From Bacteroidota bacterium (GTDB taxonomy: Bacteria > Bacteroidota > Bacteroidia > Bacteroidales > VadinHA17), in the NCBI GenBank assembly GCA_029564935.1, contig JAKQPD010000319.1, forward strand, positions 1-43,090: a DNA stretch of 43,090 nt. The letters run 5' to 3'. Within the stretch, counting starts at the first letter, position 1. Every line of letters starts with the position of its first letter. The position numbers and the translations under genes were made by a program. Under the pieces are notes generated by a model. It searched no databases. It saw only the letters and a list, made by a program, of their open reading frames with translations, and had not been told where the DNA came from. Shown here in pieces: positions 33,935-43,090 of this stretch.

Positions 33935-34711
33935 TTACCTGGGACCCCGGACAATGCCTCGCTCCGATTTCCTGATAAAGCTGATTATATAATCTCTTTC
34001 GGGGGAGGGCTTAAATTCTTTCTCAATGAATTCGAGCGCCTGTGATGTATTTCTCCGGCTCTGGTAAATCACCCGGTAGATATTGTGGATCTCATCTATT
34101 CTTTCCTTTCCGAAATTCCTCCGTGTCAGGCCGACCGTATTGAGCCCCATATAACACAGAGGATCTCTGTCGGCTTTGATGAACGGAGGGATATCTGACC
34201 GTACTTTTGATCCGCCGCCAACAATAACATGTCCGCCTATCCTTGAGAACTGATGGATCAGGGCTCCGCCGCTCAGGATTGCCCAGTCGTCAACCTTCAC
34301 TTCGCCGGCCAGTCCGCAGCTATTACCAATAATGCAGTTATTACCAATAAAACAATCGTGGCCGATATGTGCATATGCCATTATAAGGCAGTTCTGGCCT
34401 ACAACTGTCTTTCCTGCAGCCGCTGTTCCCCTGTTTACTGTCGATCCTTCCCTCACGGTCGTACCATCGCCCAGTTCAGCTGTGGTTTCCTCACCTTTAA
34501 ATTTAAGGTCCTGAGGAATTCCTGAAATTACAGATGAAGGGAATATCCTGCATCTCTTTCCGATCCTGGCTCCATCCATTATCACAGCACCCGGTCCGAT
34601 CCATGTATTGTCGCCGATCACGGAATTCCCCGAGACATAGGCAAAAGGTTCTATTGTAACATTTTCACCGATAACTGCTCCCTGGCCGATAAAAGCTAAA
34701 TTTGAAATCAT
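33935..34711 (-). CDS. lpxA: UDP-N-acetylglucosamine O-acyltransferase
   Basis: First step of lipid A synthesis: it moves a 3-hydroxyacyl chain from ACP to UDP-GlcNAc. It has 258 residues. Left-handed beta-helix hexapeptide repeats fill the first 190 residues (IGENVTIEPFAYVSGNSVIG and similar), with the catalytic His in AYAHIGHDCFIGNNC. The C-terminal part has GLNTVGLTRRNFGKERIDEI. It is 4 nt behind lpxC-fabZ and is last in the lipid A operon. Confidence 0.96.
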   Translation of the reverse strand: MISNLAFIGQGAVIGENVTIEPFAYVSGNSVIGDNTWIGPGAVIMDGARIGKRCRIFPSSVISGIPQDLKFKGEETTAELGDGTTVREGSTVNRGTAAAGKTVVGQNCLIMAYAHIGHDCFIGNNCIIGNSCGLAGEVKVDDWAILSGGALIHQFSRIGGHVIVGGGSKVRSDIPPFIKADRDPLCYMGLNTVGLTRRNFGKERIDEIHNIYRVIYQSRRNTSQALEFIEKEFKPSPERDYIISFIRKSERGIVRGPR

Positions 34712-34715
34712 TGAA

Positions 34716-36110
34716 TTACTTGTTTTTTATTACCTGGGCTGTCATTTCTCCTTCAACTACCAGATTATTACCAACAAAAGCCTGACCAAACATTGTAACT
34801 ATACCTCTCCTCATGGGTTCTGCAAGTTCCATTTTAAGAATTACAGTATCCCCCGGGACCACCTTATGCTTGAATTTCAGCTTGTCAATTTTAAGGAAAT
34901 ATGTCGAATATTTTTCAGGTTCTTCCAGTCCGCTCAGCACCAGGAGGCCACCGGACTGGGCAAGTGCTTCAACGAGCAGCACACCGGGCATAACAGGCTC
35001 ATCAGGGAAATGTCCCTGGAAGAATGACTCATTGAAAGTTACATTCTTTATACCTACAACAGTTGTCTCGTCGAGAGATATTATTTTATCGACCAGCAGG
35101 AAAGGGGCTCTGTGTGGAAGCCGCCTCTTTATTTCCTCAAGACTGTAAACAGGCGGGATCGTGGGATCATAAACAGGGATATTATGTTTTGACAGAGACT
35201 TCTTCATCTCCTGCCTTATTATCCTCGAAAAGCGTGTATTGGCATAATGACCTGGCCGGGTAGCCACTACTTTCCCCTTTATCGGATGGCCGGCAAGGGC
35301 AAGATCTCCCATCAGGTCAAGGAGCTTATGACGTGCTGGTTCATTCGGAAATCTCAGCTGGGTATTATTTAATATCCCTGCGGTATGCCTGCTAATTCCC
35401 GGTCTGTTGAACAGCCTGGCAATCCGGTCAATTTCTTCCTGTTCCACCTCCTTTTCAAGGATCACAACGGCGTTATCGAGGTCGCCTCCCTTAATGAGCC
35501 CCATATTGTACAATTGTTCAAGCTCATGGAAGAAAACAAAGGTTCTGCTGCTGCATATCTGTTTTTCAAAATCCTCGAGAGTATCAAGTATAGCATACTG
35601 GTTCCCAAGTATCCTTGAATTATAATCTATAAGTACATTAATGCTTAAATGATCATCGGGATATATAATCAGGTCAACACCATGTTCTTCATCCGAAAAT
35701 GTAATCTTCTGCTTTATGATGTAATAGTTCCTGTCTTCCTTAAGTTCAGTTATTCCGGCTTCTTTTATTGCCTCCACGAATTTCAGAGCCGAGCCTCCCA
35801 TTATCGGAGCTTCGGGTCCGTCGATCTCTATCAGGGCATTATCTACATTCAGACCGTAAAATGAGGCAAGAACATGTTCGATTGTAGCCACTGAAGCTCC
35901 GTTCTGAACCAGAGTTGTACCCCTGGAAGTATCTGAGACATGTTCGGCAAGTGCATCTATAAGGGGTTTCCCCGGAAGATCCACTCTGCAGAACTTGAAT
36001 CCATGATTTGCCGGCGCCGGCTTAAAGGTGATCTTTACATTCACACCTGTGTGTAATCCCTTCCCGGTGAGACTGATCTCTCTGGCAAGGGTTCTTTGTT
36101 TCTCACTCAT
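34716..36110 (-). CDS. lpxC-fabZ: Bifunctional LpxC deacetylase / FabZ dehydratase fusion
   Basis: One 464-residue polypeptide joins two lipid enzymes. Residues 1-300 are LpxC (zinc-dependent UDP-3-O-acyl-GlcNAc deacetylase, the committed lipid A step): TIEHVLASFYG, then HKLLDLMGDLALAGHPIKG with the zinc His/Asp and a late catalytic His. Residues about 310-464 are FabZ, a 3-hydroxyacyl-ACP dehydratase: LPHRAPFLLVDKI, and FFQGHFPDEPVMPGVLLVEALAQ with the catalytic His and Glu. The fusion is known in Bacteroidota and couples lipid A and fatty acid flux. It is 113 nt after lpxD and 4 nt before lpxA. Confidence 0.96.
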   Translation of the reverse strand: MSEKQRTLAREISLTGKGLHTGVNVKITFKPAPANHGFKFCRVDLPGKPLIDALAEHVSDTSRGTTLVQNGASVATIEHVLASFYGLNVDNALIEIDGPEAPIMGGSALKFVEAIKEAGITELKEDRNYYIIKQKITFSDEEHGVDLIIYPDDHLSINVLIDYNSRILGNQYAILDTLEDFEKQICSSRTFVFFHELEQLYNMGLIKGGDLDNAVVILEKEVEQEEIDRIARLFNRPGISRHTAGILNNTQLRFPNEPARHKLLDLMGDLALAGHPIKGKVVATRPGHYANTRFSRIIRQEMKKSLSKHNIPVYDPTIPPVYSLEEIKRRLPHRAPFLLVDKIISLDETTVVGIKNVTFNESFFQGHFPDEPVMPGVLLVEALAQSGGLLVLSGLEEPEKYSTYFLKIDKLKFKHKVVPGDTVILKMELAEPMRRGIVTMFGQAFVGNNLVVEGEMTAQVIKNK

Positions 36111-36223
36111 CAGAAAAAATAATTGTATAAAACCGGATACAAAAAAAATAAAAATTCCCGAACAAACTATTTAATTCCGGATTAACATGAACAATATCAG
36201 AAAATTTAAATCCGACTATAGAT

Positions 36224-37267
36224 TCAGATCATATTCCTTTTAAGGAATTCAAGTTCCTGTTCAAGGTAATCAATTTTCGCTTTTAGTTCAGGCAGTTTTC
36301 TGAAAATCACTGATGATCTTAAAAAAGTCCTGTGATCAATTGCCGGTAATCCGGTAACAACCTGATTTTCGTCTTTTATATCACCTGCAACGCCGGCCTT
36401 AGCGCCAATCCTTGTATTATCGGCAATTTTCAGATGTCCGGCAATGCCAACCTGCCCGGCAAACATACAGTTCTTACCGATTTTGGTAGATCCTGCAACA
36501 CCGGTCTGTCCGGCCATCACTGTATTTTCGCCGATCTCCACGTTATGGCCAATCTGGATCAGGTTATCAAGTTTTACACCCCTGCGTATAACAGTTGATC
36601 CCATAGTAGCCCTGTCTATCGCCACATTGGCCCCGATCTCCACGTGATCCTCGAGTATGACATTCCCGAGTTGTGGTATCTTCATGAATTCGGTTTCCGA
36701 CTGCGGGGCAAAGCCAAAGCCGTCGCTACCTATAACTGATCCTGCATGAATCGTGCATTTATTACCTATAACGCATTCGTGGTAAATTTTAACACCCGGG
36801 TAGATCAGGCAATCATCTCCGACCTTCGTATTATCTCCGATATATGTCTGGGGGTATATCCTGCAGTTGTCCCCGATCACGCAGTTCTCACCTATATAGG
36901 CTAATGCACCTATATATACATCCTTCCCTATCCTGGCGCTTTTCTCAATAATTGCTGAAGGATGAATACCTTTCTTTTTCGGTTTCGACTGGTCAACAAG
37001 CGTCATTAAGGATGCAAAGGACTCATAAGCATTGCTGACCCTGATCAAAGTTGCATCCACCGGTGCTGAAGGAACAAAATCCCGGTTAACAAGGACAACA
37101 GATGATCCTGTAGTATAAATATAATGCTCGTATTTAGGATTGGCAAGAAAGGAAATTGCACCTTCTTGTCCCTCTTCAATTTTCGCTATCGTATTAACTT
37201 TAATCTCCGGATCGCCTGTAATTTCACCTTTAAGAAATTCTGCGATCTCTGCAGCTGTAAATTCCAT
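36224..37267 (-). CDS. lpxD: UDP-3-O-acylglucosamine N-acyltransferase
   Basis: Third lipid A enzyme: it adds the N-linked 3-hydroxyacyl chain to UDP-3-O-acyl-GlcN from acyl-ACP. It has 347 residues. An N-terminal uridine-binding domain (about 1-100) is followed by a long hexapeptide beta-helix ([20 protein letters not shown] and more). The catalytic His region is [17 protein letters not shown]. The C-terminal helix ends [15 protein letters not shown]. The HD gene precedes it by 15 nt; a 113-nt AT-rich gap separates it from lpxC-fabZ and could hold an internal promoter, though none is convincing. Confidence 0.95.
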   Translation of the reverse strand: MEFTAAEIAEFLKGEITGDPEIKVNTIAKIEEGQEGAISFLANPKYEHYIYTTGSSVVLVNRDFVPSAPVDATLIRVSNAYESFASLMTLVDQSKPKKKGIHPSAIIEKSARIGKDVYIGALAYIGENCVIGDNCRIYPQTYIGDNTKVGDDCLIYPGVKIYHECVIGNKCTIHAGSVIGSDGFGFAPQSETEFMKIPQLGNVILEDHVEIGANVAIDRATMGSTVIRRGVKLDNLIQIGHNVEIGENTVMAGQTGVAGSTKIGKNCMFAGQVGIAGHLKIADNTRIGAKAGVAGDIKDENQVVTGLPAIDHRTFLRSSVIFRKLPELKAKIDYLEQELEFLKRNMI

Positions 37268-37282
37268 GGTATTATAATTTAA

Positions 37283-38536
37283 TTATCTGAATTCTTTTGG
37301 GTAGCACAAAAAATATTTAGTTATCCTTTCCGAGAGGAATCTGTGGTCAAACATATCTGAAACATCTGAGATGTCGGCTGTTTTTCCGGATTTCAGAAGG
37401 ATTTTCACTTCCGGGGAATGCGGGGTATAGGCCAGGTTAGAGATACTGTTCGTGAAAACATAATATTCAGTCGTAAGCAGATCCGTGTTCATCATTTCGA
37501 CAGCCTGTGCCTTAAGTCTGTTAACTCTTTCTTTTGAAAAGGGTTCGTTCTGAAGCTCTATTGCAAGCAGTCTTCTCCGCATGAGCCTCGATGCCAGGTC
37601 GGAAAGTATTCTGTCAGAACTGTCGGCCCAGTATTTTGCAGAAACGAGAATATCCGAATCATCAAGCCTCGTAAAGTTTTCAGCAAGGAGCCCGGGTGTA
37701 AATTCCCCTTCCTTAAGCAGGTCGTCTGGTCCGAGCCTGTTATAAAGGAAAAACCTTAATGCAGGGGTTGCATAAATATCTACACCTTTAAGAGCAAGTT
37801 CCCTTGCACGCTTAAGTAGGTTCACAAGCAGGCTCTCCGAGGCGATCACCGCTTTATGCATGTATACCTGCCAGTACATCAGCCTTCTGGCGATAAGTAA
37901 CTTTTCGATTGAATAGATCCCTTTTTCATCAATCACCAGCGAGTCATCCACAACATTCAGCATCCTGATGATCCTGTCTGATCCGACTGATCCCTCGATG
38001 ACACCGGTAAAAAAACTGTCCCGTCGAAGGTAATCGAGGCGGTCCATATCCATCTGGCCTGCAACAAGCTCGTGAAAGAACTTCCTGTGATATATATCCC
38101 TGAAAATCTTTATTGCCAGAGTCAGCTTACCCTGATAAAACTCATTCAGTTTCTCCATGAGGAGCAGGGAAATATCTTCATGTGAGATACCGGTGATAAT
38201 CGAATTTTCGAGGGCATGTGAGAAAGGGCCGTGACCGGAATCGTGAAGAAGGATCGCAATTAGTGCTGCTTCCTCCTCTTCGGGGGATATTTCGGTACCT
38301 TTTCTCCGCAATGTTGTTATTGCCATATCCATAAGGTGCAAGGCTCCGAGGCAGTGCTGGAACCTGGAATGATTTGCCCCCGGATATACAAAGCTTGTCA
38401 GACCGAGCTGTTTTATGTTTCTCAGCCTCTGGAACCAGGGGTGTTCAATAAGATCGAAAATGAAATCTCCCGGGACATTAATGAATCCGTAAACAGGATC
38501 GTTGATTATCTTACGCTTATTTGTCTTATATCCCAC
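37283..38536 (-). CDS. HD-domain phosphohydrolase
   Basis: A 417-residue metal-dependent hydrolase of the HD superfamily (COG1078/dGTPase-like). The metal-binding residues are visible as H in HSRFQHCLGALHLM, HD in LLHDSGHGPFSHALE, and a later D in QMDMDRLDYLRRDSFFTG. The N-terminus KIINDPVYGFINVP and the segment WFQRLRNIKQLGLTSFVYPG are shared by this group. The substrate is unknown; nucleotides are likely from the family. It leads the lpxD-lpxC-fabZ-lpxA run with a GTG start, and this position is common in Bacteroidota. Confidence 0.9.
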   Translation of the reverse strand: MGYKTNKRKIINDPVYGFINVPGDFIFDLIEHPWFQRLRNIKQLGLTSFVYPGANHSRFQHCLGALHLMDMAITTLRRKGTEISPEEEEAALIAILLHDSGHGPFSHALENSIITGISHEDISLLLMEKLNEFYQGKLTLAIKIFRDIYHRKFFHELVAGQMDMDRLDYLRRDSFFTGVIEGSVGSDRIIRMLNVVDDSLVIDEKGIYSIEKLLIARRLMYWQVYMHKAVIASESLLVNLLKRARELALKGVDIYATPALRFFLYNRLGPDDLLKEGEFTPGLLAENFTRLDDSDILVSAKYWADSSDRILSDLASRLMRRRLLAIELQNEPFSKERVNRLKAQAVEMMNTDLLTTEYYVFTNSISNLAYTPHSPEVKILLKSGKTADISDVSDMFDHRFLSERITKYFLCYPKEFR

Positions 38537-38555
38537 CTCTGAAATTTTCAGGTTA

Positions 38556-38563
38556 CAAAATTA
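38556..38563 (-). promoter_or_regulatory. -7 box upstream of the HD-lpx operon
   Basis: The minus strand reads TAATTTTG, a perfect TAnnTTTG, about 20 nt before the GTG start. No TTG or TTTG is found at the expected spacing, so it is a half-match. The rest of the divergent gap to the ABC gene (38564-38701) is AT-rich with TAAGTTTC at 38682-38689 as a weak plus-strand -7 box. Confidence 0.4.
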
Positions 38564-38701
38564 TGAATTTGTTTCCAACCCGGAAGAAATATAAAATCTA
38601 AATGATTTTAATAATTTAGTATTTTTTTCTGCAACATTTGAAATAAATACCGTCTTTATAACGTCAATCACCGTAGATTATTAAGTTTCCCCTACCGGAA
38701 T

Positions 38702-39598
38702 ATGAAAATTGAAATCAGAGGGCTCAGCAAAATATATCCAAACGGCAATCGTGCCCTTAAGGATATCGATCTTGAGTTCGGGACGGGTATGTTCGGGCTT
38801 CTGGGGCCCAATGGCGCGGGTAAATCGAGCCTTATAAGGATCATGGTCACATTGATGAAACCCACATCAGGTATGGTTCTGATAGATGGAAAGGATCTTC
38901 AGAAGCACCGGAGGTGGCTCCGGAGCATACTCGGATATCTTCCCCAGGATTTCCGTTTTTTCACCTCTCTCAGGACATGGGAATTTCTTGATTATGCAGG
39001 TGCCCTTGCAGGAATAAAAAACCGGAAAAAAAGGATAAGCGAGGTTGACCGTCTTCTTAACCAGGTGGGATTGCTGGAAGTACGCGACCGGCAGGCTAAT
39101 AAACTGTCGGGGGGGATGAAGCGGCGCCTGGGTATTGCACAGGCGCTTATTGGTGATCCGAAGCTTATAATTGTTGACGAACCGACGACCGGACTTGACC
39201 CCGATGAAAGGATCAGGTTCAGGAATATACTGTCACAGCTGAGTCAGCACGATGTGACAATTATCCTCTCAACCCATATAGTCGGGGATATTTCATCAAC
39301 ATGTCAGGGTATGGCTCTGCTGAACAGGGGTGAACTTGTGTTTTCAGGTTCTCCCGAAAATCTTGTCAGGAATGCCGAAGGGCATGTGTTCCGGCTTAAT
39401 CTCAGTCCTGCAGAATACGAATTTGTAAAGGAACGCTATAACGTGATCTCGACGATCCCGGTTGAAACAGGCTGGGAGGTTCAGGTTGTTTCGGATAACC
39501 GCCCGGAATTTGACAGCTCGGAAACAATAATACCAAACATTGAACATGCTTATGTTTATTACATGGAACATAAGCTTCATGCAGATATTTCGGAATGA
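38702..39598 (+). CDS. ABC transporter ATP-binding protein
   Basis: A 298-residue ATPase of the ABC-2 exporter (CcmA/NatA-like) class. Walker A GPNGAGKSS (Ser instead of the usual Thr at the end), Q-loop YLPQDFRFF, signature LSGGMKRRLGIAQAL, Walker B LIIVDEPTTGLDP and the H-loop LSTHIVGDI are all present. The C-terminal 70 residues form a usual regulatory extension. It precedes its membrane partner by 15 nt and would power it. The transported substrate cannot be told. Confidence 0.92.
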   Translation: MKIEIRGLSKIYPNGNRALKDIDLEFGTGMFGLLGPNGAGKSSLIRIMVTLMKPTSGMVLIDGKDLQKHRRWLRSILGYLPQDFRFFTSLRTWEFLDYAGALAGIKNRKKRISEVDRLLNQVGLLEVRDRQANKLSGGMKRRLGIAQALIGDPKLIIVDEPTTGLDPDERIRFRNILSQLSQHDVTIILSTHIVGDISSTCQGMALLNRGELVFSGSPENLVRNAEGHVFRLNLSPAEYEFVKERYNVISTIPVETGWEVQVVSDNRPEFDSSETIIPNIEHAYVYYMEHKLHADISE

Positions 39599-39613
39599 TT
39601 TCAGGATAAGGAC

Positions 39614-42600
39614 ATGTCATTTATTCATAATATAAGAACCGTAGCAAAATACGAAGCCAGGATACTCAGGAGAAGCTGGTTCTTCAGATTGTTCTCGATA
39701 GGGGCGCTGACGATCTTTACCTTCATGAACATAGGTCTCTTTTCACCAGTGGGCGAAGAAGGTTGGGAAATTATATCAATCTCTTCATCCGTACCTCATA
39801 TCAACCTGTACCTTTTAAATATAGGCCAGGCATTGATCGTCATTTTCCTTGCGGCTGATTTCCTGAAGCGTGATAAAAAGCTTGATACAAATGAAGTTCT
39901 GTACACACGCTCAATGTCCAACTTTGAATATGTAAGCGGTAAGACAACAGGTATACTCAGGCTTTTTCTAAGTCTTGATATCGTTATCCTTTCCATTGCC
40001 CTTATCATCAATATAATTTCGAAAAGAATGGAAGTGGATATCCTGTCATATCTCTGGTATCTTCTTCTGATCTGCCTGCCAACGATTATTTTCAGCCTCG
40101 GTCTGGCATTTATGATGATGTCTGTCATCAGGAATCAGGCAATAACATTCCTGATCCTGCTGGGGATTGCGGCTCTCGATATGTTCTGGCTATGGTACAG
40201 GGCAGGATTTATTTTCGACTATATGGCTTTCGGTTTGCCTCTTTTTAAATCGGGTATCATAGGTTTTGATGATCCGGGGTTGATTCTGAGCCAGAGAGGC
40301 TTCTACCTGTGCCTCGGACTTGCCCTGATTTTTGCCACAGTACTGTTATTTAAAAGATTGCCTCAATCTAAGATACATACAGCCCTGTCGGTGATACTGC
40401 TTGTTGTTTTTACTGCAGGCGCCGGATTCTGCGGATTCAACGTAATGAAGACCTGGAAAAAGAATAAGGATTCAAAGAACCGGGTCATCGAGGTAAACAG
40501 GAGATATGAAGATGTCCTCTTCGCGGCACTCACAGACGCACAAATAGATTGCCGTCATAAAGGAGAGACAATTGAAGCAACTGCCAGACTGAAATTTACA
40601 AATGACAACCCTGCAGGAATCGACCGCTATGTGTTTTCCCTTAATCCGGGTCTGGCAGTAAGTGCAGTTACATCAAACGGACAGGCTTTGGTTTTCAAGA
40701 GGATAAATCATATAATAGAAATTGACCGTGACAGTATTCTTCAACCGGGCTGTACCGATAGTTTAACAATAACTTACTCAGGTACGATCGACGAGAATTT
40801 CTGTTTCCCGGATCATAACGAGAATTATAATGTTACACCTTACCGGATGGAAATGCTGAATATAAATAAGCGTCAGGCCTTTCTCCGGGACGATTATGTT
40901 CTTCTGACACCGGAAACACACTGGTATCCTGTTCCGGGACTCAACTATTACCCTTCAAATCCTGCAAGGATCAAGACCGATTTTATCAGGTTCAGTCTCA
41001 GGGTAAGGACCGACAGCAGACTTGTCCCGGTCGCCCAGGGTACAATGAAAAAAGAAGACGGAGCTGTCATTTTCGAAAATGAAGTACCGCTCACCGGTCT
41101 CACTCTTGCTATCGGCAATTATAGCTCAGATACGCTTACAGTGGACTCGGTAAAATACTTTACATTCTATTTCCCCGGAAATGATTACTACAAAAAAGAT
41201 CTTGCAGAACTTAAAGATACTTTATCTCATCTTGTATCGGGATTAATGAGAGATCTCGAAACAAATTTCTCAACTAAATATCCATTCAGGACGCTGAGCT
41301 TTCTGGAAGTACCTGTTCAGTTCTTTTCGTATCCCAGGATGAGCACCCAGACAAGAGCAGAGGTTCAGCCATCAATGGTACTTCTTCCGGAAAGATTGTC
41401 AACGCTTAGGAATGCCGGCTTTGGAAAGAGATTTACGCGTCAGAAAAAGAATATGGCAAGGAATAACCAGGTAATAACCGATAAAGAATTACAGGTCAGG
41501 ATTTTTAATGATTTTATAAGAAATACATTTATCTCCGGAGAGGATTTCAGGTATTATAACGGAACTATTATAAACGAACCGGTCCGTTATCGTCTTGGGC
41601 CGAGTTTTTATTTTTTCAAAAATAATTTTTATTCCTCGGAATACCCGGTGATAAATTCCGTTTTCGAATCCCACCTCCAGAAAGTGACTAATCCCGAAGC
41701 CGGAATAAGACGGCCTATGGGAGGAGTGTCCGAGCAGGACAGGGCTAATCTGATCCTCAGGAACGGAAGCTTCAGAGAGATACTTGCTTCGAATCCCGGA
41801 AGTGATACAATCAGAGCTATTGTCACGCTGAAAGGAGATTATCTTTTCAATATAATGAGATCGAAAGCCGGGATCAGGGAGTTTAACGAATGGTTCGGGA
41901 AATATATTGATGAGTATAGATTCCGGAGGATCGATATAGTCAGATTCGACGAGGATCTGAAACAGAAATTCGGATTCGGCATATACCCTTATCTCGACGA
42001 CTGGTTCAACAGGAAAGAACAGCCCGGATTTCTTTTCAGAGATATTGAAGCCGGAGAAATTGTCGTTGGCGACAGGGTAAAATATCTGGTTACTTTCACA
42101 GCTCTGAATCCTGAAACAGTTACTGGCATTTTCTATCTCGGATTCCGTACAGGAGGTTCAGGCAGAGGGAGCGGGCAGGTAATAACTGACATAGTAAGAT
42201 CAGTACCCGGAGGAACATCAATTTCGAGGACAATCCAGGGAAGGGGTATGGAAACCGATGATATTTCATCAATTGTTGTGATGGAACCAGGCGATGCAAA
42301 GAAAATAAGAACAATACTTGATGCGGAACCAAGGGAGTTGATAATCAATACTTTGTTTGCAAGGAACATACCAGGAGAGGTCAGCCTTCCTGTTAACGAG
42401 ATCAGGAAGGTCCGATCAGGCACAACCATAACTGAAGGTGAAGAAAAATTCCCGCTACCCGCTCTGACATCGCCCGGGGAATTAATAGTCGACAACGAGG
42501 ATCCGGGATTTAAAAATACAAATATTCAAACCCCCGGTCTTCTCAAAAAGCTGCTCGGGGTAAAAAATTATGACCGTAACGAATATAGTGAGATAAACAT

Positions 42601-43060
42601 GTACTGGGCTCCCGAGAAATGGGAGAAAGCCATCCAATCGGCATATTATGGGCGATATGTATTATCATCAGTATTTACCCGCAGCGGTACGGGAGACAGG
42701 AAGGTTACCTGGTCTGTAAAGATCGATGAGCCTGGTTACTATGATGTTTATTGCTTTGTAGGTAAGATCGGAGAAAGGGTCGTTGTACGTACCGGGCGTG
42801 GACAGGGTCCGGCCGGAGGGCCACCGGCACCTCCCGGAGGAGAAGGCAGAAGCGATTCACCATATAAGGATATGCATTACCTGGTTTATCACGATGAAGG
42901 AAAGGATGAAATAACTGTCGATTTTGAGAATGCAGAACCCGGATGGAATAATATCGGACGGTATTATTTCTCACGAGACAGTGCAAAGGTTGAACTTACA
43001 AACCAGTCGACGGGCAGGATAGTTATCGGGGATGCTGTGAGGTGGGTGAAGGCGGAGTGA
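39614..43060 (+). CDS. ABC-2 permease fused to M1-peptidase-like region and golvesin-like C-terminal domain
   Basis: A 1148-residue protein. Residues about 15-290 contain seven hydrophobic segments typical of an ABC-2 permease (WFFRLFSIGALTIFTFMNIG, ILSYLWYLLLICLPTIIFSL and others). Residues about 295-830 resemble the M1 aminopeptidase fold found in permease-M1 fusions (SLTITYSGTIDENFCF, THWYPVPGLNYYP, then IVTLKGDYLFNIMRSKAG), but no HExxH zinc motif is present. Residues about 1000-1148 (MYWAPEKWEKA, GYYDVYCFVGK, NIGRYYFSRDSA, GRIVIGDAVRWVKA) resemble the golvesin/Xly-type C-terminal domain. It partners the ATPase upstream. The purine-rich 30 nt after the stop hold nothing readable. Confidence 0.8.
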   Translation: MSFIHNIRTVAKYEARILRRSWFFRLFSIGALTIFTFMNIGLFSPVGEEGWEIISISSSVPHINLYLLNIGQALIVIFLAADFLKRDKKLDTNEVLYTRSMSNFEYVSGKTTGILRLFLSLDIVILSIALIINIISKRMEVDILSYLWYLLLICLPTIIFSLGLAFMMMSVIRNQAITFLILLGIAALDMFWLWYRAGFIFDYMAFGLPLFKSGIIGFDDPGLILSQRGFYLCLGLALIFATVLLFKRLPQSKIHTALSVILLVVFTAGAGFCGFNVMKTWKKNKDSKNRVIEVNRRYEDVLFAALTDAQIDCRHKGETIEATARLKFTNDNPAGIDRYVFSLNPGLAVSAVTSNGQALVFKRINHIIEIDRDSILQPGCTDSLTITYSGTIDENFCFPDHNENYNVTPYRMEMLNINKRQAFLRDDYVLLTPETHWYPVPGLNYYPSNPARIKTDFIRFSLRVRTDSRLVPVAQGTMKKEDGAVIFENEVPLTGLTLAIGNYSSDTLTVDSVKYFTFYFPGNDYYKKDLAELKDTLSHLVSGLMRDLETNFSTKYPFRTLSFLEVPVQFFSYPRMSTQTRAEVQPSMVLLPERLSTLRNAGFGKRFTRQKKNMARNNQVITDKELQVRIFNDFIRNTFISGEDFRYYNGTIINEPVRYRLGPSFYFFKNNFYSSEYPVINSVFESHLQKVTNPEAGIRRPMGGVSEQDRANLILRNGSFREILASNPGSDTIRAIVTLKGDYLFNIMRSKAGIREFNEWFGKYIDEYRFRRIDIVRFDEDLKQKFGFGIYPYLDDWFNRKEQPGFLFRDIEAGEIVVGDRVKYLVTFTALNPETVTGIFYLGFRTGGSGRGSGQVITDIVRSVPGGTSISRTIQGRGMETDDISSIVVMEPGDAKKIRTILDAEPRELIINTLFARNIPGEVSLPVNEIRKVRSGTTITEGEEKFPLPALTSPGELIVDNEDPGFKNTNIQTPGLLKKLLGVKNYDRNEYSEINMYWAPEKWEKAIQSAYYGRYVLSSVFTRSGTGDRKVTWSVKIDEPGYYDVYCFVGKIGERVVVRTGRGQGPAGGPPAPPGGEGRSDSPYKDMHYLVYHDEGKDEITVDFENAEPGWNNIGRYYFSRDSAKVELTNQSTGRIVIGDAVRWVKAE

Positions 43061-43090
43061 AAGAAAGAAAGGGAGAGGGGGAGATGAGGA

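Noticed and set aside
39614-43060. Active M1 zinc aminopeptidase domain in the permease fusion
   Set aside because: No HExxH motif is found in the whole protein, so activity cannot be claimed although the region is similar in layout.

Overview
The window looks like chromosomal DNA of a Gram-negative Bacteroidota (Bacteroidales-like, probably an uncultured lineage). Supporting signs are an LpxC-FabZ fusion inside an lpxD/lpxC-fabZ/lpxA cluster, a RprX/RprY-type two-component pair, a type IX secretion (T9SS) sorting-domain protein, a GSCFA protein, Bacteroidota-style SUF, LptE and ECF sigma genes, and promoters of the TTTG-N20-TAnnTTTG kind. Shine-Dalgarno sequences are largely absent. No rRNA, tRNA, CRISPR array, prophage or intact transposase gene was recognised.

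Layout. 1-3847: the 3' part of leuS, an M23 peptidase lipoprotein, and purN facing them. 3960-6767: acpP-fabF-rnc-IPExxxVDY, a fatty acid/RNA processing operon ending in a strong symmetric terminator. 7133-9372: rprX-rprY-like sensor kinase and response regulator. 9545-16603 (minus strand): a sigma54-type activator without a receiver domain, lptE, a TPR-like protein, secG, groS, groL and lepA, with internal terminators and promoters. 16678-17874: kdsB and a tiny T9SS-sorted protein. 17900-20199: a two-gene hydrolase-GSCFA unit on the minus strand, bracketed by two arrays of 7-nt tandem repeats. 20388-20891: an ECF sigma factor. 20982-27545 (minus strand): sufB-sufC-sufD-sufS-sufE-sufT-like-queG, an Fe-S assembly operon ending with an Fe-S enzyme of tRNA queuosine synthesis. 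27996-30871: two tandem NhaD-like antiporter paralogues. 30872-31901: a 1-kb gene-free stretch full of nested palindromic repeats. 31902-33907: MuiA-like and YccF proteins. 33935-38536 (minus strand): an HD phosphohydrolase, lpxD, lpxC-fabZ and lpxA (lipid A). 38702-43060: an ABC ATPase and a 1148-residue permease fused to an M1-peptidase-like region and a C-terminal golvesin-like domain.

Most genes are ordinary housekeeping or envelope genes: lipid A and Kdo supply (lpxA, lpxC-fabZ, lpxD, kdsB), LPS transport (lptE), acyl carrier protein and fatty acid elongation (acpP, fabF), protein folding and secretion (groSL, secG) and Fe-S assembly (suf). The most unusual content is non-coding. It comprises the two heptamer arrays in opposite orientation around one operon, a cluster of small hairpins whose stems differ but stay paired around a constant GTA/TAC loop inside a likely 271-bp insertion, a second MITE-like nested palindrome, and a CCTAACC-rich tract seen twice beside symmetric terminators. 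The ABC permease fusion, which lacks the M1 zinc motif, is the most unusual protein.

All calls come from reading the sequence and translations by eye; no database search was possible. Promoter and regulatory calls are motif matches only.
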